DNA of 64,000 bases from Paenibacillus sp. Root444D2 (GTDB lineage Bacteria > Bacillota > Bacilli > Paenibacillales > NBRC-103111): the NCBI RefSeq assembly GCF_001426375.1, contig NZ_LMEO01000014.1, positions 1 to 64,000 of the forward strand, in the 5' to 3' direction. Within the stretch, counting starts at the first letter, position 1; each line of letters begins with the position of its first letter. Both the position numbers and the translations under genes were made by a program. The notes below the pieces were generated by a model, which saw only the letters and a list, made by a program, of their open reading frames with translations, was not told the DNA's origin and did no database searches. Below, piece after piece: positions 1 through 9,334 of this stretch.

Positions 1-15
1 CCTTATTTACAGCAT

Positions 16-95
16 GCGCGTATGGCGGAATTGGCAGACGCACTAGACTTAGGATCTAGCGGGTGACCGTGGGGGTTCAAGTCCCTCTACGCGCA
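16..95 (+). tRNA. tRNA-Leu (anticodon TAG)
   Basis: Class II tRNA with a 7-bp acceptor stem (GCGCGTA / TACGCGC), anticodon stem CTAGA/TCTAG around loop CTTAGGA, a long variable arm and a GGTTCAAGT T-loop. The 3' CCA is not encoded. It is the first tRNA in the window of a cluster that probably continues upstream. Confidence 0.95.
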
Positions 96-101
96 TCAAT
101 C

Positions 102-132
102 ATCCCCAAGTCGTACTATACGGCTTGGGGAT
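102..132 (+). other. 14-bp hairpin between tRNA-Leu and tRNA-Gly
   Basis: Arms 102-115 and 119-132 pair over 14 positions with one G-U pair and a 3-nt loop. No T-tract follows, so it does not look like an intrinsic terminator. A processing signal in the tRNA precursor is a possible role (inference). Confidence 0.6.
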
Positions 133-138
133 CCCTAT

Positions 139-213
139 GCGGAAGTGGCTCAGCGGTAGAGCATCGCCTTGCCAAGGCGAGGGTCGCGGGTTCGATCCCC
201 GTCTTCCGCTCCA
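139..213 (+). tRNA. tRNA-Gly (anticodon GCC)
   Basis: Acceptor stem GCGGAAG/CTTCCGC, anticodon stem TCGCC/GGCGA with loop TTGCCAA, T-loop GGTTCGATC, and an encoded 3' CCA (211-213). Confidence 0.96.
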
Positions 214-221
214 TTTATTAA

Positions 222-298
222 GCGCCCTTAGCTCAGCTGGATAGAGTATTTGACTACGAATCAAAAGGTCGGGAGTTCGAATCTCTCAGGGCGCGCCA
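222..298 (+). tRNA. tRNA-Arg (anticodon ACG)
   Basis: Acceptor stem GCGCCCT/AGGGCGC, anticodon stem TTTGA/TCAAA with loop CTACGAA, encoded CCA. The ACG anticodon is normally modified to ICG and reads CGN codons. Confidence 0.96.
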
Positions 299-324
299 TT
301 TTTTTTAGAAATACATATTACTTT

Positions 325-398
325 CGGGACGTAGCTCAGCTTGGTAGAGCACCTGCTTTGGGAGCAGGGGGTCGCATGTTCAAATCGTGTCGTCCCGA
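325..398 (+). tRNA. tRNA-Pro (anticodon TGG)
   Basis: Acceptor stem CGGGACG/CGTCCCG, anticodon stem CCTGC/GCAGG with loop TTTGGGA. CCA is not encoded. It is the last tRNA before the operon terminator. Confidence 0.95.
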
Positions 399-405
399 TC
401 ATAGT

Positions 406-452
406 AAAGCATAATCTAGTAGTGAATTCACTGCTAGATTATGCTTTTTTTT
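406..452 (+). terminator. Terminator of the tRNA operon
   Basis: Arms 406-426 and 427-447 pair over 21 positions with a single G-U pair, centred on GAATTC and followed by a run of T. Unusually long and nearly perfect. Confidence 0.9.
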
Positions 453-517
453 GTATTAAACGATAACGGTTAATTGCATTGTTGAAGGTTAGTGGCGTTA
501 AGGAAGCGAAGCAGACA

Positions 518-565
518 TTAACCTCTTTCCCAGTTGTGCGTTAACTGAGAAAGAGGTTATTTTTA
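518..565 (+). terminator. Second terminator-like hairpin
   Basis: TTAACCTCTTTC...GAAAGAGGTTA inverted repeat followed by TTTTTA. Between it and the tRNA terminator (453-517) I see no gene. It may insulate the tRNA operon from the surface protein gene. Confidence 0.7.
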
Positions 566-640
566 CCTATAAAATAGAGGAAAATGTCATATCATGTCGA
601 ATGAAATATGAACAGATTATTGGTCTAAGGGGAGAGTTTG

Positions 641-2424
641 ATGAAAGTAAGTCATTCAAAATGGATTGCGGCTTTGATCGTTACAATCATATTGTTGGTA
701 ACGTTACCTCATCTTGATAAAGCTACTGCCGCGGTTTTGCCTAGTGGCTCAGATGTTTCAGTTGCTTCTATTGAAGTCACCGTGAAAAATACTGAGTCAC
801 AACCAATTAGCTCAGCTAAGGTTGTTGTTATCTCAGAGATCTTACCGTTTCCATTACGAATTCAGTTAGACGGAGTCGGTCATGGTAAACTAGAAAATTT
901 ACCAGTTGCAAATTATAGCATCTATATCTCTGCTCCTGGATACTTCAATGATACGTATATCGGCGGTCAAGTGAGTGGTAACTATTCGCATAATGTGACG
1001 TTAGAACATAGAGGCGGTTATACCGCTTTTGAGAGTAAATTCAAGGAACGGTAACATGGAATACGTATGGAACGGTTCCAGCCAATAGCCAAATAAATAT
1101 AAAATTTTTAGACAGCTATAATTCGGTAGTTGGTAACGTGTATTCAAATATTAGTACGACGCTTAATCAATTTACTTTGCCAACGGCAATACCCATTCCA
1201 GCGGGAGCGACAAGAATAGGCTTGGAGTTGAAGTCAGAATCATCTGTCTTGGCTCAAGTGACAAGTCCAATATGGAAATCGTCCATGTATTCGCCTGGTC
1301 AATTACTCTTCAAAGATACCAATCCAAACGGTGGAGTTATTGATGGAGTGCTGAATTGGACTGGTTCTACGAATGAATCTCAAGTTACAGGGTACCGTGT
1401 ATACTATCGTACAAAGAATGCATTAAATGTTTACCATCATTTGGGCATTGTCGGAAAAAGGGCAGATAAAGCATATCAGTTTACTCTGCCGACGCTGCCA
1501 TTAGATGTCGTAGAAATCGGGATAGTAGTAAATAACAGCAATGGAGAAGAACCTGGAAGTTGGCCCATTGTATTCATGTATGATAATCGTTTATCGGATC
1601 CCTTAACATCTGTCTCTACAACATCGAATTTACCTGTGCCAAGTAATTTCGAAGGGCAACTGTATTACCCGCAAGCGGGGAAAATAGCTGGTTGGCTAAG
1701 ATGGGAAGTATCGTCAGATCGTAATATTCTCCTTCAACTAGCTGGTCAAACGATTTACTTTACCGATGCAAATGGAACGAAATTACAGTTGATCGGTTCT
1801 GCCTTGGAACCTCCTATCATAGATAACCATATGAATTACAACGGTTTAAATATTAACGAGCCTATCATAATCCCGAATGGCGCAACGCAGATTGCAATAT
1901 ACTCTGTGCTAGAAAGTGGCAAAGAGAATGACATACCTGCCTATTATCCGCTTCCCCCAACGATTCAATTCACAGATTGGGACGAGCACTCTCGTAGTAT
2001 CCGTGGACATATCACATGGAATCAGGACAACAATGAGTCGAACATTAAGGCATACTATGCTTATTTTACAGGGTATAATGTGAGTCCTGTTGAAATAGGT
2101 CATGTAGCCAAAGGAGCACCATGGAGGCTTTCCATTCCGACGTCTATCATGATTCCTCAAGGAGCAAATTTTATTTCCATCTATACAATGGACTATAATA
2201 ATCACTTGTCACTTTATGGCTCAGCGGTCTATATTCAAGACAATTATTCTTCTTACCAGGTACAATATGCGCTTAAGCAAAAATGCTTTACGGGAATTAC
2301 AGCAATCGACATTAAGCAGATTCTATTAACTCTCAACAATCCGTCCAACCCTTTCTCCCAAATTAGTAAAGAGGACACACAGGTCTTGTTATCACTCATT
2401 AAGCCGATTATGACAGCTAACTAG
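641..2424 (+). pseudogene. Secreted surface protein with Fn3-like repeats, frameshifted
   Basis: Two open frames that belong to one protein. The first (641-1054, ATG with AGGGGAG just upstream) has a signal peptide (about residues 1-31) and a carboxypeptidase-regulatory-like beta domain ending in KFKER. The second is open from about 1039 in the next frame and continues with GTVTWNTYGTVP. It has at least three repeats of the pattern F-x-D, G-x-x-x-W, (I/V)-x-x-Y-x-x-Y, IPxGA, as in secreted Paenibacillus proteins. The last 40 residues (IDIKQILLTL...) look dockerin-like, but I would not insist on it. The two parts join by a net one-base loss between 1039 and 1052. If restored the protein would be about 594 residues. 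The substrate or partner is unknown. A pipeline may annotate 641-1054 and 1138-2424 as two genes. Confidence 0.75.
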
Positions 2425-2440
2425 AACTTTATGACTATTT

Positions 2441-2484
2441 AAGGTCAGTCTATTTCATTAGAAATAGGCTGGCCTTTTTCCTTT
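2441..2484 (+). terminator. Terminator after the surface protein gene
   Basis: AAGGTCAGTCTATTTC / GAAATAGGCTGGCCTT hairpin with G-U pairs, followed by TTTTTCCTTTT. The remaining gap to 2672 is AT-rich and presumably holds the promoter of the next operon. Confidence 0.85.
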
Positions 2485-2672
2485 TGTTTCGGGATATACG
2501 CAAGTTATCTGACAGCAATCGAGATAATAATCCAAGAAATTAACAAAAAGTGAGTAATTATATCAACAAATGAGTAAAAAAATATTAAAATAATGGAAAT
2601 TTTTATTTATAATAGAGGAGAATCTCCTTATTAAGAAGAACTAGTACTAATTAAATAGTTGGGGAAGTTTAT

Positions 2673-3734
2673 TTGAGAAGAATAAGAGGTACATCTATGC
2701 AGAATTCATTGTTTTTTAAAAATGTGATAAATTCTGATTCCATCTTCGAATCGATCGGACAATTGAGTGATATCGCCAAGAAAACAATTGGCTGCGAACA
2801 TATCTCTCTCTTTCTTATAGACGAGAAACATCAGAGCACCCCAGCATCTTATTCGGTTAATATTAGTACGGCAGTCATGGACCAGTTACAGCAAATAGTG
2901 CTGCAAACACAGTTTTTTTTCCGAAATCCCGATGGTATACGTTTATCTGTACATAATGCAGAAAGTCATTTGAAAAATTATCTTATCATGAGTAAATACG
3001 AGTGCATATACGGTTTTCATATAAAGCATGGTCCTTCTTACGGGGCTTTATTATTCTCATTTCCTACAGATATTCAACTTACGGAGGATCAATTGCATCT
3101 GTGCAACCTCATTAAACTGCATATGGAGCAATTGATTAAAAAGATTCAATTCCGGAGACAAGTACTGAAACAGAAAGCCTACGAGAATCTTTTTAATACG
3201 TTGAGGGTTAAAGATAGCTTCACGGTCGATCACTGTTACAATGTCGCTTTCTACTCTACTTTGCTTGGGGCGAAAGCGGGGGTAAGTGAGGCCGAACTGG
3301 AACGATTGAAGTTAGGGGCTCTTTTGCATGACATTGGTAAAATAGCAATTCCCGATCATATTCTGATGAAACCTGGGCGGTTATCAGATGAAGAATTTAA
3401 CGTTATTCGCCAGCATCCTGTAATTGGCTATGAGCTGTTAAAGGATTTGCCGGATGTTGAGCATCTTCTGCCTATTGTAAAATGGCATCATGAACGCATG
3501 GATGGGAGAGGATATCCAGACAATCTGCAGGGTGAAGAGATTCCCTTGCTTGTCCGCATTGTAAGTATTGCAGATGCATTTGATGCGATGACTTCTACGA
3601 GAGTATACCGAGATTCGCTGCACGTGCATGAAGTCAGGGAACAACTTCTTATTCACGCAGGCAAGCAGTTTGATGAGGAATTGGTACGAATTTTCTTAAG
3701 TATCATCGATGAGCAGATGCAGATGAATGGATAA
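2673..3734 (+). CDS. HD-GYP domain protein, probable c-di-GMP phosphodiesterase
   Basis: 353 residues. Residues about 1-165 resemble a degenerate GAF-type sensor; residues about 170-350 form an HD-GYP domain. HD-GYP proteins hydrolyse cyclic di-GMP. The metal and catalytic signature is complete: HDIGKIAIP, HP in RQHPVIGYELL, HHERMDGRGYP, and SIADAFDAMTS. No membrane segment, so cytoplasmic. The TTG at 2673 has GGGGAAG 6 bases upstream; an ATG at 2697 preceded by AAGAGG is an equally acceptable start. First gene of an apparent four-gene operon; its end overlaps the ORF of the receiver-GGDEF gene, so synthesis and breakdown of c-di-GMP are probably co-expressed. Confidence 0.88.
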   Translation: MRRIRGTSMQNSLFFKNVINSDSIFESIGQLSDIAKKTIGCEHISLFLIDEKHQSTPASYSVNISTAVMDQLQQIVLQTQFFFRNPDGIRLSVHNAESHLKNYLIMSKYECIYGFHIKHGPSYGALLFSFPTDIQLTEDQLHLCNLIKLHMEQLIKKIQFRRQVLKQKAYENLFNTLRVKDSFTVDHCYNVAFYSTLLGAKAGVSEAELERLKLGALLHDIGKIAIPDHILMKPGRLSDEEFNVIRQHPVIGYELLKDLPDVEHLLPIVKWHHERMDGRGYPDNLQGEEIPLLVRIVSIADAFDAMTSTRVYRDSLHVHEVREQLLIHAGKQFDEELVRIFLSIIDEQMQMNG

Positions 3735-3783
3735 TAACTTATCAACATGCAATTATTTTAGGAATGAAAGCTGGGATAGATTA

Positions 3784-4674
3784 ATGAAATGTCGCATTCT
3801 TATCGTCGATGACGAACCCCATAATTTAAATATACTGCGTATATTTTTAAATTCGTTACACTATGAAATCATCACGGTTGAGGATGGCAAAGAGGCTTTC
3901 TCTATGGTCAAAGAGATAGCACCTGATCTTATTTTACTTGATGTGATGATGCCTGAAGTGACTGGATTTGAAATATGCAAACAATTAACAGCTGAAAGCG
4001 ATTTTGATATTCCGATTATTTTCTTATCTGCAAATGCGCAGAAGGAAGACATTTTACAAGGACTACGCTTAGGAGCCATTGATTATTTGACCAAGCCATT
4101 CGATCTGGATGTGCTGGAACGAAAGGTTGAAATTGCCCTCCACCAAAAAGCGAAGGTTAAAAACTTGAAGAAAGACAATAAACAATTAGCTAAATTGGTG
4201 TATGTGGATGCGTTAACTGGTTTATATAATCGAGCATACTTGGATATTACCATTCGGATGATCAAAGAGGGAACCAAGAAGTTTCAAGCCGCTATGATGG
4301 TCGATATGGATTATTTTAAGGACATTAATGATAACTATGGTCATTTGGTTGGAGATCAAGTATTGAGAGAAGTAGCAACCATCATATCGTCGAAAATCTC
4401 TTGCGAGCATGATCTAGCCTTTCGGTATGGCGGGGACGAGTACTTGGTCTTACTCCAAAATGAGGCAAATTGTGTAGAGATTGCAGACAGCATTATTAAG
4501 GCTGTCGATGGTTTAAAGGTTAGCCTAGCACCGCATAAATCACAGGAATTTTCAGTGAGCATCGGGTTGACGAATAATTTCGACCCTACCTCGTTCGATC
4601 AAATCATTATGCAAGCTGATTCTGCACTTCTTGGGGCCAAGAATAATGGAAGACATCAAATAAAGATTCGATAA
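3784..4674 (+). CDS. Response regulator with GGDEF domain (diguanylate cyclase)
   Basis: 296 residues from the ATG at 3784, which opens the canonical receiver fold (ILIVDDEP). The frame is open back to an ATG at 3727 that overlaps the upstream gene but lacks a ribosome site. Receiver domain about 1-120: acidic pair DDE, phosphoacceptor Asp in LLDVMMP, switch Ser in FLSANA, Lys in LTKPFD. A short coiled linker leads to a GGDEF domain (about 150-296) with DALTGLYNR, MVDMDYFKDINDNYGH and signature GGDEY. Tyr replaces the usual Phe, and the inhibitory RxxD site is absent (CEHD at that position). It should make c-di-GMP under phosphorylation control, perhaps by the kinase encoded next. Confidence 0.87.
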   Translation: MKCRILIVDDEPHNLNILRIFLNSLHYEIITVEDGKEAFSMVKEIAPDLILLDVMMPEVTGFEICKQLTAESDFDIPIIFLSANAQKEDILQGLRLGAIDYLTKPFDLDVLERKVEIALHQKAKVKNLKKDNKQLAKLVYVDALTGLYNRAYLDITIRMIKEGTKKFQAAMMVDMDYFKDINDNYGHLVGDQVLREVATIISSKISCEHDLAFRYGGDEYLVLLQNEANCVEIADSIIKAVDGLKVSLAPHKSQEFSVSIGLTNNFDPTSFDQIIMQADSALLGAKNNGRHQIKIR

Positions 4675-4695
4675 TAAAAGGGGAATGGGTGGGGC

Positions 4696-6495
4696 ATGGT
4701 CATGGAATTGAAAAGTTTTCAAAAGTTATTTCAAATGACGAAGGTCATTAATTCTCAGTTTGAAATGTCTGAAATCCTGCAGGTCTTCGTTGACGCGATA
4801 GCAGGAGAGATTACGCAAGCAGATCTTGTTGGTTTTTTCCTGAAACAGCCGGATGGTACTTTTCAAGGATATAAAGGCAATAAATTGCCTGTGGATATAA
4901 CGGAGCTGCTAATTGATCCTAGAGAAGATGAGTTTGTTAGGGATATTTTACGCAACCAAGCTAGCGACTATATCTCGGATACGAGTATCGATCTGAGGTT
5001 GGATCAATCCAAGAGACAATTGTTAAAAATTAAATCAATCCTCGGGATTCCCGTCATTGTAGAAAATGACGTGTTTGGGCTTGTCTTCGTCCACGATTTC
5101 GGAAAACCGATGAATATTACCCAAGAGCAGATGGAAGTTACTGAAGCTTTTGTTAACATGGCCAGTGTGGCGATTCGTAATATCCGTATGTTCGAGCAAA
5201 GGCAGCTTCTGATGGAGAAGCAGCAGCTTCTTCTTGACGCGACGAAAGCTTTATCGGAGTCATTGTCGGTCAAAGATGTTTTGAACACTTTTTTCCATTA
5301 CATGCGTAAAGCCAGTGGATCTAAGGATATCGGTATTCATCTATATAATGAAAAAGAGCATACGATTGAACCTTACCAATTGTCTTCTGAGAATGTAACG
5401 GTTGACGAATGGAAGGTTAAGCATAGAGAAGTCAAGTTAACCATTGAAAATGACCGCCTTTTGTATGAAGTCATTACTCAGAAGAAATCAGCGGCAATTG
5501 AGGATGTGTACGCGGATCCGCGGCCTAATCATAAAGCATTCGTCTCTTTTGATATTCGAAGCATTATGGTATTCCCGCTCGTGGCCAAAGGTTCCGTTTA
5601 CGGTGTTGTTGCGATTCCCTCTATCGGAAAGCCAAGGAAGTATGAAGCGAGCATATTGGAATTCTGCCAATCGATTTCTGATGCTACAGCTACAGCACTT
5701 TCGAATGCTCAGCATACGGAGACATTGGATCATTCCGTCAATGAGCGTTCTATAGAACTGCAGCATGCAAACTTCAAGTTAGAGGGTCTAGTACGTGAAC
5801 TAGAGCATCTGAATGAGTTGAAGAGCGATTTCATCGCGACACTTTCGCATGAGCTGCGTACGCCGATTACAGCGGTTAAAGGATCTGTAGACATTCTTAG
5901 CAAAGGGATTCTCGGGGGTCTCAACGATTCGCAGAAGGATTTACTAGATATAGCGTCCAAGTCGATCGAGCGTTTGCTGGATCAAGTGAATGAATTGCTG
6001 GATTTCGCTAAAATGGAAAACGGTAAATTTGAACTGGTGTATACCGAAGCTGATTTCAAAGAAATCATCAAGGAATCAGTTACTATCGTACAGTCACTGA
6101 TCAATAAGAAGAAACTGATTCTGGTTGTTGAATCAGATGCAGAAACGGATACGATTGTAAGCGTCGATAAACAACGCATTCTACAGATTCTATTGAATTT
6201 ACTCTCCAATGCGATTAAGTTTACGCCTCCTATGGGTGTGATTACCATAAAAACGATATTCGAAGAAACGGTACTTACGGTTGAAGTGCATGATAGTGGC
6301 ATAGGCATCCCTTACGAGAAGCAAAAAAATATTTTCACGAAATTCTACCAAGCCAATAATCAAATTAATGGGACAGGCCTAGGTCTTGCGATTTCAAAAC
6401 AGCTTATCGAACTGCATGGCGGTCGAATTTGGTTTGAAAGCACGGAAGGTCAAGGTTCGGTATTCAAATTTACTTTACCTAAAGGAAGGGAGTAA
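4696..6495 (+). CDS. GAF-GAF sensor histidine kinase
   Basis: 599 residues, no membrane segment. Two GAF domains (about 10-165 and 180-340), a coiled segment, HisKA (about 365-430) with H-box SHELRTPITAVKG, and HATPase with N-box NLLSNAIKFTP, G1 DSGIGIP and G2 GTGLGLAIS. A complete HPK1-type soluble kinase; the likely partner is the receiver-GGDEF protein encoded 21 bases upstream, since no other regulator lies in this operon. ATG 4696 is kept; ATG 4702 has a better distance to GGGTGGGG. The GAF ligand cannot be deduced. Confidence 0.88.
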   Translation: MVMELKSFQKLFQMTKVINSQFEMSEILQVFVDAIAGEITQADLVGFFLKQPDGTFQGYKGNKLPVDITELLIDPREDEFVRDILRNQASDYISDTSIDLRLDQSKRQLLKIKSILGIPVIVENDVFGLVFVHDFGKPMNITQEQMEVTEAFVNMASVAIRNIRMFEQRQLLMEKQQLLLDATKALSESLSVKDVLNTFFHYMRKASGSKDIGIHLYNEKEHTIEPYQLSSENVTVDEWKVKHREVKLTIENDRLLYEVITQKKSAAIEDVYADPRPNHKAFVSFDIRSIMVFPLVAKGSVYGVVAIPSIGKPRKYEASILEFCQSISDATATALSNAQHTETLDHSVNERSIELQHANFKLEGLVRELEHLNELKSDFIATLSHELRTPITAVKGSVDILSKGILGGLNDSQKDLLDIASKSIERLLDQVNELLDFAKMENGKFELVYTEADFKEIIKESVTIVQSLINKKKLILVVESDAETDTIVSVDKQRILQILLNLLSNAIKFTPPMGVITIKTIFEETVLTVEVHDSGIGIPYEKQKNIFTKFYQANNQINGTGLGLAISKQLIELHGGRIWFESTEGQGSVFKFTLPKGRE

Positions 6496-6500
6496 CCAAT

Positions 6501-8159
6501 ATGCGGGCGATTGAAGTAGGATTGAGATTTTTAGTGCAGCAAGGTGTGCGATATGTGTTCGGTATTCCAGCAGGCTCAATCAATGCAATCTATGACGCCC
6601 TTTTGGACATTCCTGAGCTTAAGCCTATTGTAGCTAAGCATGAGAACAGCTCAGGTTACATGGCAGGTGCTTATACGAGAATTACTGGGCTCCCATCGAT
6701 TTGCGTGGCATCTAGCGGACCGGGGGCGACGAACCTCGTGACGCCGGCTGCGAATGCTTGGAAGCAGAAGCTTCCTGTTATATTCATCACAGGCTCGGTG
6801 CCATCTGGTAAAATGGGCAAGGGCGGCGCGCAAGAGCTGTATGCAGAGCCGATCTTTGCATCGATTACGAAGATGAGCCGAACGGTTCTAGACCCTAATC
6901 AACTGCCAGAGATTCTGGCAGAGGCCTATCACACAGCGATTAGCGGCGTGCCAGGTCCTGTGCATTTGGCAATTCCCATTGATATTCAAATGACGGATAT
7001 TGGCGATAGAGAGCTTCCGGTGTTACCTCCAGTTCAACAGCCAACGATGGATTTGGCGGCAGCTGAGGCGGCTGCTAAGCGGATCAAAGCAGCAGGTCTA
7101 CGTGGAGCGATTCTGCTAGGTAATGGCGCTAAAGCATCCTCTGACAGTATCGTACAGCTGGCTGAAACACTTGAGTGGAGAGTGGCAACAACGCCACGCG
7201 GTAAAGGGGCCTTTCCCGAAAATCATCCGCTTTCCTTAGGGATATATGGCTTATCAGCGAATATCAAAGCGAGTGAGTACTTGAACGGTAACGATCATGA
7301 GGTGCTGCTGATCATCGGTTCAAGCTTAGGCGAGCTTGCCACAAGCAACTGGGAACCGCGATTGGTTGCGGGTAGAGAGCTCATTCACATCGATTACGAT
7401 CAAGGTGAGTTAGGAAAGTGCTACGAAACCCAGTATCCTGTACATGGTGAAATCAAGCTTGTCATTGCGGAATTATTAGATCAACTTTCGGCCGATGGAC
7501 AAGATAGATCATATGCAAATGAGGCATTTCAAGGGCTAGGGGAAGCAGCAGCAGCTTCCGAACAGGTCGAAGAGAAATGGAATACGTTGTCGGCGATCCG
7601 TCGTCTCAGTGCGACAGCACCGAGGAATGCTCGATTCTTCCTAGATATCGGTGAATTCATGACCTATTCGATCCAAAACTTATTGATTGAGAGCGGACAA
7701 GAATTCGATATTGATATCAATTTCGGAGGCATGGGCTCTGGAATCGGGGGTTCATTAGGAGCACAATTAGCAGAACCGACTCGACCAACAATTTGTATAA
7801 CAGGCGATGGCTGTTTCTTCATGCATGGTCTCGAAGTGCTAACCGCTAAGGAATACAATCTTCCGATTCTTTTTGTTGTCATTAACAATGCCCGGCTTGG
7901 GATGGTTTATCATGGTCACATGTTGCAGTACAAAAGATGTCTGGAAGACTTCTCGCAAGAGAGAGTTAGTATTGCAGGTGTTGCCCAATCACTTGGCTTG
8001 CGTCATGCCGAGGTTAGATCTTTGGATCAACTGCAGGGAGAGCATGTTCAAGAGTGGCTTTCTCATGGAGGGCCTGTGGTTGTTGAAGTTATTGTTGATG
8101 GCAACGAAATTCCGCCAATGGGTGAACGAGTTAAGTTCTTGCAAGGGGCAACGTATTAA
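6501..8159 (+). CDS. Thiamine-diphosphate enzyme, acetolactate synthase-like
   Basis: 552 residues, the usual length for the pyruvate oxidase / acetolactate synthase superfamily. N-terminal pyrimidine-binding domain with GIPAGSINAIYDAL and the cofactor-activating Glu in AKHENSSGYMA; a central domain; C-terminal diphosphate domain with GDG...NN (GDGCFFMHGLEV ... VVINNARLGMVYHG). The downstream sequence lacks the WQ region usual in biosynthetic acetolactate synthases (HGHMLQYKRCLEDF instead), so the substrate is not assignable. Only 5 bases separate it from the kinase stop codon, so it is the last gene of the c-di-GMP signalling operon. That is an unexpected place for a metabolic enzyme. Confidence 0.85.
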   Translation: MRAIEVGLRFLVQQGVRYVFGIPAGSINAIYDALLDIPELKPIVAKHENSSGYMAGAYTRITGLPSICVASSGPGATNLVTPAANAWKQKLPVIFITGSVPSGKMGKGGAQELYAEPIFASITKMSRTVLDPNQLPEILAEAYHTAISGVPGPVHLAIPIDIQMTDIGDRELPVLPPVQQPTMDLAAAEAAAKRIKAAGLRGAILLGNGAKASSDSIVQLAETLEWRVATTPRGKGAFPENHPLSLGIYGLSANIKASEYLNGNDHEVLLIIGSSLGELATSNWEPRLVAGRELIHIDYDQGELGKCYETQYPVHGEIKLVIAELLDQLSADGQDRSYANEAFQGLGEAAAASEQVEEKWNTLSAIRRLSATAPRNARFFLDIGEFMTYSIQNLLIESGQEFDIDINFGGMGSGIGGSLGAQLAEPTRPTICITGDGCFFMHGLEVLTAKEYNLPILFVVINNARLGMVYHGHMLQYKRCLEDFSQERVSIAGVAQSLGLRHAEVRSLDQLQGEHVQEWLSHGGPVVVEVIVDGNEIPPMGERVKFLQGATY

Positions 8160-8182
8160 TTGGCATACAATGATGTAAGAGT

Positions 8183-8220
8183 AAAAGTTTTTGGATGTTT
8201 GTATCCAAAAGCTTTTTTTT
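8183..8220 (+). terminator. Terminator of the signalling operon
   Basis: AAAAGTTTTTGGAT / ATCCAAAAGCTTTT hairpin (8183-8196, 8203-8216) ending in a T run. Confidence 0.9.
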
Positions 8221-8309
8221 GCATCTAGTTCAGCGAAGAACTGTATTCTTGGCCAAGTAAATGATATGGTGGAGAAGAGTAAGAACAATAAGGAAGGGGC
8301 ACTTCATTC

Positions 8310-9188
8310 ATGTTGAAACGAACAATAGGTCGTTTGAATTACGAAAGCTCAGTCGTTATGTTTGGTGCAGCAAGTCTCGGGAATGTGACGCAAGAGGAAG
8401 CGGATGCATCCATCTCTTTTGCCTTGCAGCATGGGGTTAACCATTTTGATACCGCTGCCAGTTATGGGGATGCCGAAGTACGTATGGGTCCTATGATCAG
8501 TCAAATTCGCAAGGATATTTTCCTAGCTACGAAAACAGGGCAAAGAACGAAGAAGGAAGCGAAAGAAGAAATTTATCGCTCTCTGGAGCGGATGCGGGTG
8601 GATTCTGTAGACTTACTTCAACTGCATGCGGTAGGCTCTATGGAGGAGTTAGACCGGTGCACAGAAAAAGGCGGAGCTTTGGAAGCAGCCTTGGAAGCGC
8701 AAGCGGAAGGTATTGTTAAGGAGATTGGCATAACTGGACATGGGCATGATGCTCCGAGTGTACATTTGGAAGCGTTACATCGTTTTCCTTTCGCAACCGT
8801 GCTCCTGCCGCTCAATTATTATATGTATAGTTTGCCGGAGTATCGGGAAGCTTTCGATGCACTCATGGAAGAAGCCAACAAGCAAAATGCAGCTGTCAGG
8901 GTCATCAAAGCGATTGCTAAGGCTCCATGGGGAGAGGGGGAAAAGCGCCCTTATGCGACATGGTATGAACCTTTTGACCAGCAGCAGATGATAGATGCTT
9001 GTGTGCATTTTGTGTTATCTTTCCCTAGTGTTTGCGGATTCGCAAGCGCGGGAGACATTCATTTGTTTCCTAAAATCGTCGATGCCGTGGAGCGATATGG
9101 CTCCATGAACGATGAGGAAGCGGAGCGTATCCTGGGCAGTATCAGCGGATACACCAGTATTTTCGGAGCGCCGACCTCAATCGCTTAA
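8310..9188 (+). CDS. Aldo/keto reductase
   Basis: 292 residues. NAD(P)H-dependent reductase of carbonyl compounds, TIM-barrel fold. The catalytic tetrad is visible: Asp in HFDTAASYG, Tyr in the same segment (SYGDAE), Lys in LATKTGQR, His in LLQLHAVG. The C-terminus is short, as in bacterial members. Followed within 150 bases by the PBP gene but that has its own ribosome site; no functional link is evident. Substrate unknown. Confidence 0.88.
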   Translation: MLKRTIGRLNYESSVVMFGAASLGNVTQEEADASISFALQHGVNHFDTAASYGDAEVRMGPMISQIRKDIFLATKTGQRTKKEAKEEIYRSLERMRVDSVDLLQLHAVGSMEELDRCTEKGGALEAALEAQAEGIVKEIGITGHGHDAPSVHLEALHRFPFATVLLPLNYYMYSLPEYREAFDALMEEANKQNAAVRVIKAIAKAPWGEGEKRPYATWYEPFDQQQMIDACVHFVLSFPSVCGFASAGDIHLFPKIVDAVERYGSMNDEEAERILGSISGYTSIFGAPTSIA

Positions 9189-9334
9189 TATTTTAAATTA
9201 GGGGCCCTTCAGTTGTTTTTATATGCTGGGGGCTTTATTCGTCGTTTAAATTGGTAAGAGTTCCTTTCCCTCGTGCGTCGCTAACTGCAGGAATCCTGCG
9301 AATATATATAAGCGTACGTAAGGAGGAAGGTAAG

